Shown: positions 9,266-19,714 of the stretch, piece by piece
How positions within the stretch are numbered: position 1 is the stretch's first letter
How the letters are laid out: every line of letters begins with the position of its first letter
Assembly: GCF_002099425.1 (NCBI RefSeq)
Contig: NW_018344004.1
Coordinates: 1,151,501-1,215,500 of the forward strand
Direction of reading: 5' to 3'
Length of the DNA: 64,000 nt
Source of the DNA: Phascolarctos cinereus
Lineage: Eukaryota; Chordata; Mammalia; Diprotodontia; Phascolarctidae
Program-made: the position numbers and the translations under genes
Notes under the pieces: model-generated
Database searches by the model: none
What the model saw: the letters and a program-made list of their open reading frames with translations, nothing else
What the model was told of the DNA's origin: nothing

Positions 9266-9366
9266 TAGCACTAAAGAAAGACAGGATGATAGCTATATTC
9301 AAATCAAGAAGCATTTATTAAGTCTTTCCTATGTTCCAGGTACTGTTCCAAGTGGTGGGAATATGT
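9266..9366. repeat. Left copy of a roughly 95-bp flanking direct repeat
   Basis: Starts GAAAGACAGGATGATAGCTA and runs through AAGCATTTATTAAGTCTTTC (a reverse L2-tail segment) to GGTGGGAATA. A second copy lies at about 9803-9895, on the other side of a reverse-oriented interspersed repeat. The two differ by several substitutions and two short gaps. Confidence 0.8.
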
Positions 9367-9370
9367 GCAT

Positions 9371-9800
9371 TGTATTTTGTCCTTTCCATGATATCAGAAT
9401 GGTGATGCTATGACTTGCAAGTGAATTGGATTTAAGTGACAGAGGGCTGTGCAAAGTCATCAGCCTCAGTTCTCCTCTGGAGCCATCTAGGTACAGTGGC
9501 AAGATATAGATCAGGACTAGTGGAGATAGCTCTAGATGTAGTGTGAGACTTTGGCCTTTTTAAACTAAGGTCTTTCCCAGGTCTCAGTCTAACTGAGGCA
9601 AGGCCCATTCAGTGATTAAGGCTAGGTAAGAAATGAGGCAAAGAATTGGCTTTTACCAAGTTAAAAAAAATCAGTCTGGAAGGGGAAGACCCTCAGATGT
9701 TCTGGCCAAAACAGAAACAATTGCTATTTACACTCACTCTAAGCCATCAAAACCCAAACAATGACCAAGTGAGGCTTGTGTTGGCCAATCTGTGAAAGCC
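9371..9800 (-). mobile_element. Marsupial interspersed repeat sharing a 3' tail with 13440-13862, reverse
   Basis: In reverse complement it ends with CACTTAAATCCAATTCACTT, a GCAAGTCATAGCATCACC step and a GATATCATGG box, the same tail as the forward copies at 13440 and 44366. Upstream its body differs from those copies: it has a GGCCAAAGTCTCACACTAC box, a CCTTAATCACTGAATGGGCC box and a TGGCCAGAACATCTGAGG box. I recognise this sequence as common in marsupials but cannot name it with confidence. Confidence 0.75.
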
Positions 9801-9802
9801 AA

Positions 9803-9895
9803 AGAGAGAAAGACAGGATGGTGGCTATAGTCAAGTCAAGAAGCATTTAAATCTTTCCTATGTTCCAGTTGTGGGAATACAAATGCAAGCAGAGA
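9803..9895. repeat. Right copy of the flanking direct repeat
   Basis: GAAAGACAGGATGGTGGCTA, AGTCAAGAAGCATTTAAATC, TTTCCTATGTTCCAG, TTGTGGGAATAC. It continues without a break into GAGAGTCCCTGCCTATGTTC, so it lies in the original L2 tail context. Confidence 0.8.
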
Positions 9896-9960
9896 GTCCC
9901 TGCCTATGTTCTAATGGGGGAAATAAAAAAAATCTAAAACTAGGGAACAGGAGGGGTTGT
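9828..9960 (-). mobile_element. L2 3' tail, reverse
   Basis: AAGCATTTAAATCTTTCCTA, AGAGAGTCCCTGCCTATGTT and CTAATGGGGGAAATAA follow the reverse L2 tail (cons. GAGTCCCTGCCCTCAAGGAG, CTAATGGGG). Confidence 0.7.
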
Positions 9961-10420
9961 GGAAGTACTCAGGTGTGGTGATGGTAGAGATAGTCAAGAG
10001 TCGAGAGTGTAGCCTGAAAAGAGATGAAGACATGGCTGGCCTGGACATTTTATTTTAAATAGGGGTTCTAGGAGGAAGCAGCCAATAACAGAATGAGGCT
10101 ACAGGGGTTGAGGATGTGTCCAATGTGAAAAGTCCAGGGGTAGAGTGAATTTTCTGGCTGAAAAGTTTTCTTTAGGAGGTTACAGGTAGAAAAAAAATTG
10201 TAGGCAAAACACAAGCATACATTTAGGTAAATGGGAAAGAATCCATTGAGAACATATAAGAGAAAAGGGGCAATATGATAGAGGAAGGTTCTGGAGGAGA
10301 TAGGAAGGGATGGGAATAAGGACTTGAATGGAAGGATTAGTTCTGGCAAAAAGTGTTCTTCCTCTGTGCCCGCCTCCCCAAGTGGAGTAAAGAGGAAAAA
10401 CATTTAGAACAGATACATTT
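9961..10420 (-). mobile_element. Possible reverse LINE (L2-like) internal fragment
   Basis: Purine-rich reverse-LINE texture, with a GTCAAGAGTCGAGAGTGTAG step resembling upstream L2 sequence and a 111-codon reverse open frame without recognisable motifs. Family assignment is weak. Confidence 0.3.
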
Positions 10421-10811
10421 TGAGATAAAAAGCAGGGAAGCTAAGCTAGCTCATGTTTAATAATCTTCTATCTGATCATCTTAATAAAAGTGAAAGGCAA
10501 AGTCATCTACAGAGAGGGAAAGGGTCAGAGGTGGGGTTTGGATCTTGAATACAGTATCCTTGGAACAGACCTAGTGTGAAATTCTACAGGAAGCATATAA
10601 AAGATAAATAAAGATTTCAAATCATATTGAGGGACTTTTGAGATAAATAAAAGGGTTACTGGGCTGCACTGAGTTTAGATAAAATCTAGTGGAGCCAACT
10701 GGCCCCATCTACAACACTTCTCAGCAGCTCAGGACCAGAGAAAGGAGACAGTAAGATTTAACCATATTTTGGGATTGGTTTTGTTGGAGGAAATGGCTAG
10801 TATTCCATTGT
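10421..10811. other. Unclassified sequence
   Basis: No repeat family or coding signal supported. Confidence 0.4.
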
Positions 10812-11042
10812 TTTTAGTTGAATTCAAGTCTTTATGGCACATTTTGGGTTTACTTGGCAAAAATACTGAAATGGTTTGCCATTTCCTTCTCCAGCTCATT
10901 TTACAGATGAGGTAACCAAGGCAAATAGGGTTAAGTGACTTGCCCAGGGTCACACAGCTAGTAAGTGGCTAAGGCCAGATTTGAACTCAGGAAGAAAAGT
11001 ATCCCTGATTCCAAACCTGGCACTCATTCCATTGCATAACAT
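10812..11042 (-). mobile_element. WSINE1/Mar1-type SINE, reverse
   Basis: Full reverse order: GAATTCAAGTCTTTATGGCA, TTTGGGTTTACTTGGCAAAA, TGGTTTGCCATTTCCTTCTC, CAGCTCATTTTACAGATGAG, GACTTGCCCAGGGTCACACA, GCTAGTAAGTGGCTAAGGCC and a diverged head to about 11040. Confidence 0.92.
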
Positions 11043-11225
11043 AGATGTCTTATTGGTAAGGTAAGTATGAACATTAAATCATGAACAAGGTAGCTTGCAG
11101 CATCAACAGAAATACCATCGAAACGACTAATGAGGCACCTCTTGAGATGTCTATAAACTACCCTTCCTCATCTAATCTTGTAGCACTTTTTATTTCTTTA
11201 AATACTTACTCTAATGTTATTACAG

Positions 11226-11285
11226 CTATCTATACATACATATATACTTATCTACATACATACATACACACACACAGACACATAT
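11226..11285 (+). repeat. CATA/CA microsatellite, imperfect
   Basis: CTATACATACATATATACTTA followed by TACATACA and CACACACA units. The open frame through it (Tyr/Ile/His) is an artefact. Confidence 0.9.
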
Positions 11286-13035
11286 TCATTTGGCTAAGCA
11301 TACATAATCACTTCTACAAAATAATTTTTAAAAATCTTCTTTAGGGCAAGAGAGATATCTTATTTATAATTGCTTCAGTACTCAAAGAATCCATAGTTTC
11401 CTTGGTGCAGATATCAATCAATAGAGACATAGTCCTTCCGTAACTTCATGTTAGAGAGTAACCATGCACTCTCAGGTCAGCTTAGTGACTATCCTCTCTC
11501 AACTTAGCCCACCTGGTTCTCAATCAGCAGGCATATTCTCTGTTATGGAGTCCATACTCAAAACCTTTCCATTTTGGTGTACCTGCCAGAATTTGTGCTG
11601 TGTTGGGTAGAGACTTCAGGGTTACCTCTATGTCATAATGTAGTCTTATTCATATTTGTAAATGTTTTTCTAGGCCAAAGTATTGAGCACAGTGGTCTCT
11701 TTAAAATGTCCATTGAATGTTAAGTGGATGAATGCTCCAAGTTGGGTGTAGAAGGAGATACTTTGAAATCAATGACTAAAAACCATGGTTGAGAATCTGA
11801 CCTAACACTCAGCATTATGGTTCCTTAGCAGAACACATATAGCCTACTGATTAGCGATCTTCCAGAGATTAAATGCTTCAGATAATTTTAGTTTTTAGTA
11901 TATTTGAGCAAGCTTGGAATGGTAAGGGCAAAGTGGTACCAGGTGTATTTGTCATCCTCATGGTCTTATTCCCCTAAGTCACAGTGCATGACCAGGCTGG
12001 AGACTCCTTCCAGCTACTAAAGCACAATCCCTGCATTTGACAGATCTGATTAGTTAAGTTTAAATATTCTAGGCAATGGAGTTTCCATCCAAGGAGAATC
12101 TATTTTCTTTGCCCAAATGTGCCTTTATTAAAACCAGCATTTAGCTTGAGTGTTTCATTTTTCCTTTGAATTTTACCATAGCATTTGCATAACCCTAAAC
12201 ATTTGCTGTCCTTGTTTTGTGTTCACACCCTTCAGATACTTTTAGACCTCTTTCCTCTTACTCATCAATTGGCCTTGTTGAGAAGATTTAGTTCTTTTCA
12301 TCTGTTTTCACAAATTAGTCCCAGATTTTCAGTACAGCACTCCCATCTTCATGATATCCTCCTTTTAATTCCCACCACCTTTTGGGGGGAACTTTTTGAT
12401 ATAGAAGTACCTAGAATTATGCTCTGTGTGATTTTTACCAGGGTAATATAGGAGAAACTGTTACTCTAACATTAATTATTCTGAAGTGGTTTCTACTAAA
12501 TCTTTCATTTTCAGACCACATAATTGAGACAAGTATGTTCTTTATTACTGTACAGAATCTGGCACAGGAAGACTTTGAACTGTGGGCTGAGGAAGGGGAA
12601 AGAACTTTGTACAGATAGCTTGCAGATGCACTCCAATTTGGTAGTGTTTACTGAAGTCTTCTGCGAGTAACTCCAAATTTTCTTTCATTTCAAATGTTTT
12701 AAGGCACTATTACCATACCTCCACTGCCAACATTTTATAGCAAATGTTTTCTCATTTCCTCATAAGAAAATGGAATATTATCTAGGTCAAACTATATATT
12801 CACCTATATCCAAAAATCTTTTATACTTAAATAACTAGAAATTTCAGAAACAAAAATTATCATGGAAAACTATGTTAAATAGCTAGCAATCTGGATTTCA
12901 GAGTGGGGCCTGATAATTTGGGTAGAAGTAGGGTGAATTACATTACTTGTTACAGGTCCTACCTACCCATTTTGCAGGCAGAAGTCCTCTATGATTTAGT
13001 AATTGATTAGGCTCTTCAGAATTCTCTTCTCTAAG
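11286..13035. other. Long stretch without a clear element
   Basis: About 1.75 kb with no strong repeat or exon signal. A weak L2-tail-like segment lies at 11645-11735 (GTATTGAGCACAGTGG, then GAATGTTAAGTGGATGAATG). An 88-codon forward frame at 12185-12451 shows no motif and no upstream signals that I can support. Confidence 0.4.
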
Positions 13036-13039
13036 ATAT

Positions 13040-13195
13040 AACCTTAGAATTCTAGAGTGAAAGGATCCTTTAAAACCATCCAATTGAACCCCTCACATTG
13101 TAGATGGCAAAATTGAGGTGCCCAAAAATTAGGTTCCTTGTCCAAGGTTAAATAGGAAGCTAGTGACTGTCAGCTAGTGGCCTAGCTTTTCTACT
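13040..13195 (-). mobile_element. MIR/THER1-type SINE, reverse
   Basis: TTAGAATTCTAGAGTGAAAG, CATCCAATTGAACCCCTCAC, GATGGCAAAATTGAGGTGCC and TTGTCCAAGGTTAAATAGGA follow the reverse MIR core and head. Nearly complete, old. Confidence 0.75.
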
Positions 13196-13439
13196 CTAAA
13201 ACAAAGAATGTCTGGTCCAATTGTCTTTTAGCAATGTAAACACATTACATGTATCTTCCATGCATGTAAGGGAAAAAAATAGAAAACATATAATACCTAT
13301 AAGAGCAAATAAAAAGAGTATAGATATATAAAAATAGAATATTATTTAATAAAACAATTAAAATAGTGTAAAGCAGATAAATAGTACATAAATTGTCTAT
13401 TGAAGTTAAAGGAGTGTGTAAAGTGTCCAAGGAAGAGTA

Positions 13440-13862
13440 GCACCTCTGGTGAGGGGGCTTGCTGAGCCTTTTTCATGGTTGAGGGTAACCGACAGGCCAC
13501 AGACCTGTCAGTGAATTAGGAGGATGTCTGGCCCACAAATATAAAGACTTCCCCCCGTGGAATGGGTGGATGAAAACAATTTGTTCCAATGGTCATGAAG
13601 GTGGCTGAAGCAGGAGTTGTAGAGTGCTTAGAGCTTAGTCAGACATCAAAGACATCAAGGTCATCCTGGGCCAAGGGTCTTGACTTTTGTCCTGCCACCG
13701 GACATCAATGATTCTGGAAGAGACAGTGGGGCTGACTTTGTCCCACTTTGTCTCACTTAAATCCAATTCATGTGCAAGTCAAGACATCACCCAGCACATC
13801 ATGATGTCACTGGTGCTCTTCGAAAACAAGAGATAAACAAAATGAAGATGAAAAAACTTCTA
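13440..13862 (+). mobile_element. Marsupial interspersed repeat (RTE-type SINE candidate)
   Basis: Homologous to 44366-44830: shared boxes include AAGACTTCCCCC, GTGGAATGGGTGGATGA, AACAATTTGTTCCAATGGTC, ATGAAGGTGGCTGAAGCAGG, CAGACATCAAAGACATCAAGG, TTGACTTTTGTCCTGCCAC and the tail CACTTAAATCCAATTCATGT. It ends near GATAAACAAAATG; an ACAAC-type end would suit RTE-driven mobilisation, which is an inference. Non-coding; small frames inside are chance. Confidence 0.8.
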
Positions 13863-14249
13863 TATCTCCTATTACACTGGATCATTGTGAGGCAAACTCA
13901 AATATTTAACACTCAAATGCACCCTATTATCTTATCCATCCAGAGTATCTTCCAGTGTTAGGGATTGCAACCCATATATTCATTCCCAATCTGTGTAACT
14001 CTTGTCCACATCTCCTTTTAGGCCCCTTTCAGTATCAGAAAGTTTGTTTTGCTTGAGACTATGTCATCCACAGTACCTCCCTCTGAACTCTCCAGTGAGT
14101 TTGATGTATTTCTTTACCAAAATGTCTATGAATGTATGTGGATATGCACATATTCATTTCTCCTTTGTCCATTTCAGATCAGAGAGAGAACTTTCTGAGG
14201 TCCACTCCCCACCTTCTCTATATTTTCATACTCTTCTTCTCAGTTACTC
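13863..14249. other. Unclassified sequence
   Basis: Two overlapping forward frames of about 90-115 codons cross this stretch without recognisable motifs. No repeat family supported. Confidence 0.35.
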
Positions 14250-14760
14250 AAATTATGAGAAATAGTAAGTTCTATCCCTTCTTCCTCCTACCTCCTGTTA
14301 CCATTAGTGTATTCCTCCTCACTTTCCCTTCTCTTTACCCTCTTCAAATCTTTAAAGTAAAAGTAATCCACCCCTATGACCTCTGTTTTCCTTATTTAAC
14401 ACACTCAATACCCTTTGAATACATTAAGGTTTCAAAGGGTGACTTCACTCCTTCCTCTATTAGAACATTTAAATAATAACTATATATAGTGTCTTCCATT
14501 TACTCAAATAGGTTTATGGTTTCTAGGTTCTCTGGCTTCTTCCATTTGTATTTCAGAGTTCTGAGTCAGCTCTGGTCTTTTCATCAGAAATATTTTACAA
14601 TTCTCTATTCCATTAAAGATCTGTTCTTGTTCCTCTGTAGAATTATACACGTCTTTGCAGAGTAAGTTATTCTTGGTTGCAATCCTTTCTCTTTTTTCTT
14701 TGGCCACCTGTGCTTTCCTGGACTTCAGTATTTCCAGAAACTCATTATTCTGCAATAGGA
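14250..14760 (-). mobile_element. L1/HAL1 ORF1 end and 3' region, reverse, diverged
   Basis: The reverse frame at 14504-14755 contains GIENCKIFLMKRPELTQNSE, which lines up with the ORF1 C-terminal segment IEDFQAFLRKRPELNRKFD of the HAL1 at 35385. ATKNNLLCKD is a decayed form of the preceding QPRITYPAK-like step. Sequence to the left of it would then be the 3' untranslated part. Strongly diverged. Confidence 0.65.
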
Positions 14761-14859
14761 AATCAACTCAGAAACTCACAGCACCTCAGATCACTTTGCG
14801 CATTACATGACTTCATGACGTCCCCGTATCAGGAAACTTTCCCCTTTCCTTTTCAGCTT

Positions 14860-15000
14860 TTTTTTTTTTATGTGTTGTCTCTTCCACTAATATATGAACT
14901 CCTTCAGGCCAGGGACAGTAATCTACCTTTCTTTATATCCCCAGTGCTTAATACAGTGCCTGACATGTAGTAGGCATTTATTGACTCATTTCTTTTTATA
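14860..15000 (+). mobile_element. L2 LINE 3' tail
   Basis: TTATGTGTTGTCTCTTCCAC, ATATGAACTCCTTCAGGCC, TATATCCCCAGTGCTTAATA, CAGTGCCTGACATGTAGTAG and GCATTTATTGACTCAT match the L2 tail in order. Confidence 0.85.
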
Positions 15001-15030
15001 TATTGTAGTCCAAGCTCTTCTTTTAAAAGA

Positions 15031-15075
<45 letters not shown>
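15031..15075 (+). repeat. CA microsatellite
   Basis: About 22 CA units at the left edge of a reverse L1. The short Thr/His and Cys/Val frames that cross it are artefacts. Confidence 0.97.
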
Positions 15076-15079
<4 letters not shown>

Positions 15080-15084
15080 TATAT

Positions 15085-16320
15085 GTAAACATTTTAAAAC
15101 TAATTTTATTGATATCTTCTGTTTCTTAAATCATCTTAGTTATCACTAGGATCCTGCTCCCCTCCTCCCAAAAAATTTCCTGCCCCTCCCAGAGATCCAG
15201 GCATATAACAAATAGTATATTTTTTAAAGAGGAAAAAATATCAAAGCAATAGATTGTTATGCTGAAAAAGTCTGAAAATATGTGCAATGGGTAACACATG
15301 TGGACCTCCCACTGTAACAAAGGGATGAGTTGGGTGTTTATTCTCATATATCTTCATTTCAGCCATGCTTGATCTTTACAATTTTATTACATTCATTTTT
15401 AAATTTTTGGTTTGAGGTTGTTCTTTCTATTTTCATTGTTGTAGTTATTGTGCATATTGTTTTCTTGGCTCTGCTTACTTGATTCTGCATCATTTCATGT
15501 AGATTTTTCCATATTTCTCTGTATTCATCACTGATACAATTTCCTATAACACAATAATATTCCATTACATACATGTACCACAATTTGTTTAAATTTTCTC
15601 AATCAATGGGCATCCTTTTGTATCTAATTATTTGCTAACACAAAAAGTGCTGATATAAATACTTTGGTGTATGTAGGGACTTTCTTCTTATTGATAGCTT
15701 CCTTGAGGTATGAGACCAGCAAGAGAATCTCTGGTTCAAAAAGTACAGACAGCATAGTTACTTTATTTGTGTAATTCCAAATTGCTTTCTAAAATGTTTG
15801 CACCATTTTACAACTTAACCAACAATGTATTAGTGTTTCTATCATTCCACAGCTCCTTCAACATTGATTATTGCTTTTTTTGTCATCTTTGCCAATTTTT
15901 AGGGTATTAAATGAAACCACAGGACTGTTTTGATTTGTATTTCTCTTATTATTAGTAACTTGGAACATTCATTCATGTGTTTGTGAATAATTTGCACCAC
16001 TTTTGAGAAGTGTTTGTTCACAACCTTTAACCCCTGATATTTTGGGGAATGGCTGTTTGCATATCTTGGATAAAAGAACCTTATCTCTTTTCAGAGAAAT
16101 TTGATACAAATATTTCCTCCCATTCAAACAATTCCCTTCTCCTAGGTGAATTTTTGTCTGTGCAAAAATTTTTAAGTTTCATGTAATTGATATAAAGTTT
16201 CATATCATCATGTAAAATCTCCTCTTTTATATTTATTTTTAGTGCTTAATTTTTAAATGAACATTCTGTTTATCAATCCTCTCTTTTTCTATATATATAT
16301 TCCTCTAAGGTTATTTTAAA
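15085..16320 (-). mobile_element. Old L1 LINE, 3' part including ORF2 C-terminus, reverse
   Basis: Reverse order from the 3' end. The frame at 15359-15583 encodes MWYMYVMEYYCVIGNCISDE followed by EIWKNLHEMMQ, the conserved C-terminal end of L1 ORF2 (MEYY, then W-K-LHE-M). To the right, GGGGAATGGCTGTTTGCATA and TCAATGGGCATCCTTTTG follow the expected ORF2 order. More diverged than the L1s at 19 and 49 kb, so probably an older subfamily. Confidence 0.85.
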
Positions 16321-17005
16321 AAAAATAATTATTTTTCCCTCTGCTGCTGTGAACACAAGACTATGGTCATTCAGTTACTCTAGCCTACTCTTTTTTTAAA
16401 AGGTATTATTATTCTCACTGGCTCTCTTTCTCTCACCCCTGGTTCCCTGCTCCCATTAATCACTCATTTCCCTTTGGGCTTTTGCTTATTAATTCCTTCA
16501 TCTTTCCTGCTTTTATCTGGTTATTTAATTTTCTTATACACACACCCCTTCCTTTCACCCTCTCAGTTAGTCAAATAGATTCTCCCTTCCCCCACTCTTC
16601 TTCAGCTAGACCTGTTCATTACTTTCACTTTTTTCATTTTACATCTTTTCTTTCTGTCTATTCTAGACCCTCATTCTCTTGACTCTCACTTCTATTCTCT
16701 ATATTTCCCATGCAATCAACAAAACTTCCAAGGTATCCATTATTGTGAGAGCCTATGTTAGATCCTTGGATCACACGGGGCAACCTTTTTACTATGGGAG
16801 TTGAGCTGAATGAGCTCAGTGTAGATATCAGTTTATGATTTTTTAAAAAAATATATTATTAATGACCTCTTCTGCATTCTGAGTAACTTAAATCATGGAA
16901 ATAGCTAAAATTACTTTCTCTTTCACACATAGTTTCTGTTTTATAAAGGTTTGAGAGGTTAGCAGAATCAGAGAAAATGTTCCTCCATCTTGTTGATTAC
17001 ATGAC
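16321..17005 (-). mobile_element. Possible 5' portion of an old reverse L1
   Basis: The right end (GAGAGGTTAGCAGAATCAGA, CTCCATCTTGTTGATTACAT) is homologous to 48600-48655. Reversed it reads ATCAACAAGATGGAGGAAC, like the start of an L1 5' untranslated region. The intervening 0.6 kb is unclassified. Whether it belongs to the same element as 15085-16320 is an inference. Confidence 0.35.
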
Positions 17006-17124
17006 TGAATTTGGGGGTTGTGGTCTACAAACTCAATAGGAATTAATAGCTGTGATCCTAAGTGTTTTAGGTGGGCAATAATTTATAGGAAGAGTGAGGT
17101 AAAATAATCACCATATTCTTTGTC

Positions 17125-17345
17125 AGTTATCATCTGCAGTATTGTGTTTAGTTCTGGGCATTATTGTGTAAGGACAGTAACAAACTGGAAAGTGTATAGG
17201 GGAAAGCAATCAGAGGTGAGTAAATGAGATGTGAGGATTTTTTGAAGGAATTTGACATGTTTAACTTAGAGGACAGAAGACTCAGAGGGAACAGGATAGC
17301 TTCCAGAGTTTGAAGGGCTGCATTGTGTAGGAGGGATTAGATATA
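17125..17345 (+). mobile_element. CR1/L3-type LINE fragment
   Basis: The order GTATTGTGTTTAGTTCTGGG, AACAAACTGGAAAGTGTATA, AACTTAGAGGACAGAAGACT, CAGAGGGAACAGGATAGC, TTTGAAGGGCTGCATTGTG, AGGAGGGATTAGA follows the well-known 3' coding end of CR1/L3 LINEs. About 220 bp, old, no open frame. Confidence 0.75.
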
Positions 17346-17526
17346 ATATAGTGGGGATTACATTGTGTATAAGTTAATTATATGGTCCTTGAATTTGCTG
17401 TCAACTCTTAAATTCTGTTAACCTGTGGTAGAACATTGCTATTTAAAAAAAAAAAAAAGGACTTTTGTTTCTGGGATAAGTTTGAGGTTATTAAAAAAGT
17501 TTTACAATTTCCTGTAGACAATCCAG

Positions 17527-17590
17527 CCTCCTCCTCCTTCTCCTCTTTGTTTTCTTCCTCTTCTTTCTCCTCCTCCTCTTCCTGTTTAAT
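17527..17590 (+). repeat. Pyrimidine-rich low-complexity tract
   Basis: CTC and TTC units with few interruptions. The reverse Glu/Lys-rich frame (17408-17620) comes from this tract. Confidence 0.9.
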
Positions 17591-17684
17591 TCTGGTCTCA
17601 ACTAAGTGTCCATTTTCCATGTCTATCCAAGATACATTTACTCATAGCCAGCCTATAGGGCTGTATGTGAATAAGTATTCTTTA

Positions 17685-17918
17685 GGGCTAGCAAGAGTTT
17701 CAGACCTGGAGTCACAAAGACCTGAGTTCTAGTCCAGCCCAGATACCTACTAGCTGTGTGATCCTGGGCAAGTCTCTTGACCCTGCTTGCCTCAGTTTCC
17801 TCATCTGTAAAATGAGCTGGAGAAGTAAATGGCAAACTGCTTCAGTATCTTTGCCAAGAAAACCCCAAATGGGGTCACAAAGAGTCAGACACAACTGAAG
17901 GGACTGAACAACGACAAC
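17685..17918 (+). mobile_element. WSINE1/Mar1-type SINE with a perfect 12-bp duplication
   Basis: Head GACCTGGAGTCACAAAGACC, GTGTGATCCTGGGCAAGTCT, middle CTCAGTTTCCTCATCTGTAA, then CAGTATCTTTGCCAAGAAAA, GGGTCACAAAGAGTCAGACA, and tail GGACTGAACAACGACAAC. The sequence AAGTATTCTTTA occurs at 17673-17684 and again at 17919-17930, a perfect target-site duplication, so the ends are well defined. Confidence 0.97.
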
Positions 17919-17930
17919 AAGTATTCTTTA

Positions 17931-18669
17931 TCTACTTCATTTTTCCTGCATGAATGGTTGTCAAATTCTTTTGAGTAATTATGGATCTTGTCCAGGATGC
18001 TGTTTTACACAATCAGCAGAATGCCGTGTACAAACAGGAGACTCTAGAAGAACTCACTATATTTAGGAAATCCTTCAACTCGAGTTCTGTGGTGAATATC
18101 CTTGATGACTACACTAAAAGAGTTTGGCAAACACACATCTTTATGCTTTATACTTTAACAGATATGAATGATCAGATTTTATTTCTATTTTGTATCTTTC
18201 AAGGAATCTTGTATAATTTTGATTTATGTGTAGGAGATACTTTGATGGAAGAGGGCCTTTAGAGTGGCATTTTGCTTTTCTGTATAGTCAAAAAACAAAA
18301 ACAAAAACAAAAAACAACAGTGTGATGAAAGTGCTGTGTAAATCTGAAAGTTCTATGTAAATGTGAGCTATTATCATTGGGATCAAGATGTGATACTGCA
18401 TACAGCATGAACATGACAAAACCAAGGCCAAGGAGAAGGATTGAAATTTGATTCTCCATTTTAGATTTTTAAAGCAGAGAAATGCTTTTGTTCTGAAGAA
18501 CATATGATGAAATATAGTTTTAAAAATACAAGTGAGACGTGTAGTATATCACACTCCTCTAGTAAATCTTTCTTTATATAAAGGTAAAGAAGAAGAGAGG
18601 TCAAACTAGGTTGGGAAGCTATTCCAAAAAGAATTTACTTCCCTCACAATTTTGCTTAAGATCAGCTAG
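17931..18669. other. Unclassified sequence with a short CAAAAA tract
   Basis: A small CAAAAA repeat lies at about 18290-18318. The 93-codon forward frame at 17981-18262 shows no recognisable motif and lacks codon or splice support. Confidence 0.4.
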
Positions 18670-19714
18670 CATGCCAAACAAGAGATAGACAGCAGAACAA
18701 GATGTAAAATGGCGAATTTTCCTTGCACAAAATGTGAAAGATTTTGCACAAAGAAAACCAATGCAGCCCTGATAAAGGCCTCATTTCTCAAATACATAGA
18801 GAACTGAGTCAAATTTATAACAATACAATTCATTTTCTGATTGATAAATGGCCAAATGATACAAAGTTTTCAGAAGAAGAAATTAAAGTTATAGAGGGAT
18901 ATAGAGAAATGCCGATTAAAACAACTTTGAGGTATCACCTCATACCTATCAGATCGACTAACATGACAGAAAAAGAAAATAAAAGACTGGAGAGAATGTA
19001 AGAAAATTGGGACACATGCACTGTTGGCAGAATCGTGAAGTGATTCAACAATTCTGGAGAGCAATTTGGAACTATGCCCAAAAGACTATAAAACTACCCT
19101 TTGATTTAGCAATACCACTACTAGGTCTGTACCCCAAACAGAGCAAGGAAAAAAGAAAAGGACCTATCTGTACAAAACTATTCATAGAAGCTCTTTTTGT
19201 GGTGGCAAAGAATTGAAAATTTAGGGGATATCCATCAATTGGGGAATAGCTGAACAAGTTGTGCTATATGATTGTAGTGGAATACTAATGTGCTATAAGA
19301 AATGATAAGTAAGATGGTTTCAGAAAAACCTGGAAAGATTTACATGAACTGATATAAAGTGAAGTGAGCAAAACCAAGGAACCACTGTACACAGTAACAG
19401 CAATACTCTAAGAATGATCAGCTGTGAAAGATTTAGCTGTGCTGATCAAGGGAATAATCAAAGGACCCATGATGATCTGCATAGATGGAACTTATGAACT
19501 TTAAGTGCAAATTGAAACATATTTTTTTTACTTTATTTATATCTCTTGTTTTTTGTGTCTGTGCTTTCTCTTGCAATATGGCTAATAATAAAATGTTTTA
19601 TTTGAGTGCACATGTATAATCTATATCAAATTGCTTGCCTTCTGAAAGAGGCAGGAAGAAAAAATGGAGGGAAAGAATATGGAACTCAAAATTTTAAAAA
19701 ATGAATGTTATAAA
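18670..19714 (+). mobile_element. Outer L1 LINE: ORF2 C-terminal part and 3' end (continues at 22311)
   Basis: Forward order of a marsupial L1: CCAAACAAGAGATAGACAGC, TTTTGCACAAAGAAAACCAA, GATAAAGGCCTCATTTCTCA, ATTAAAACAACTTTGAGGTA, TGGAGAGCAATTTGGAACTA, ATACCACTACTAGGTCTGTA, TTTTTGTGGTGGCAAAGAAT, then the 3' untranslated region. It is 5'-truncated within ORF2. Its tail is interrupted at 19714 by another L1 and resumes at 22311-22363. Confidence 0.93.

Noticed and set aside
8841-9314. 157-codon reverse open frame rich in Ser, Leu, Cys and Val
   Set aside because: It is the translation of the GACA/AG microsatellite, with membrane-like composition as a by-product.
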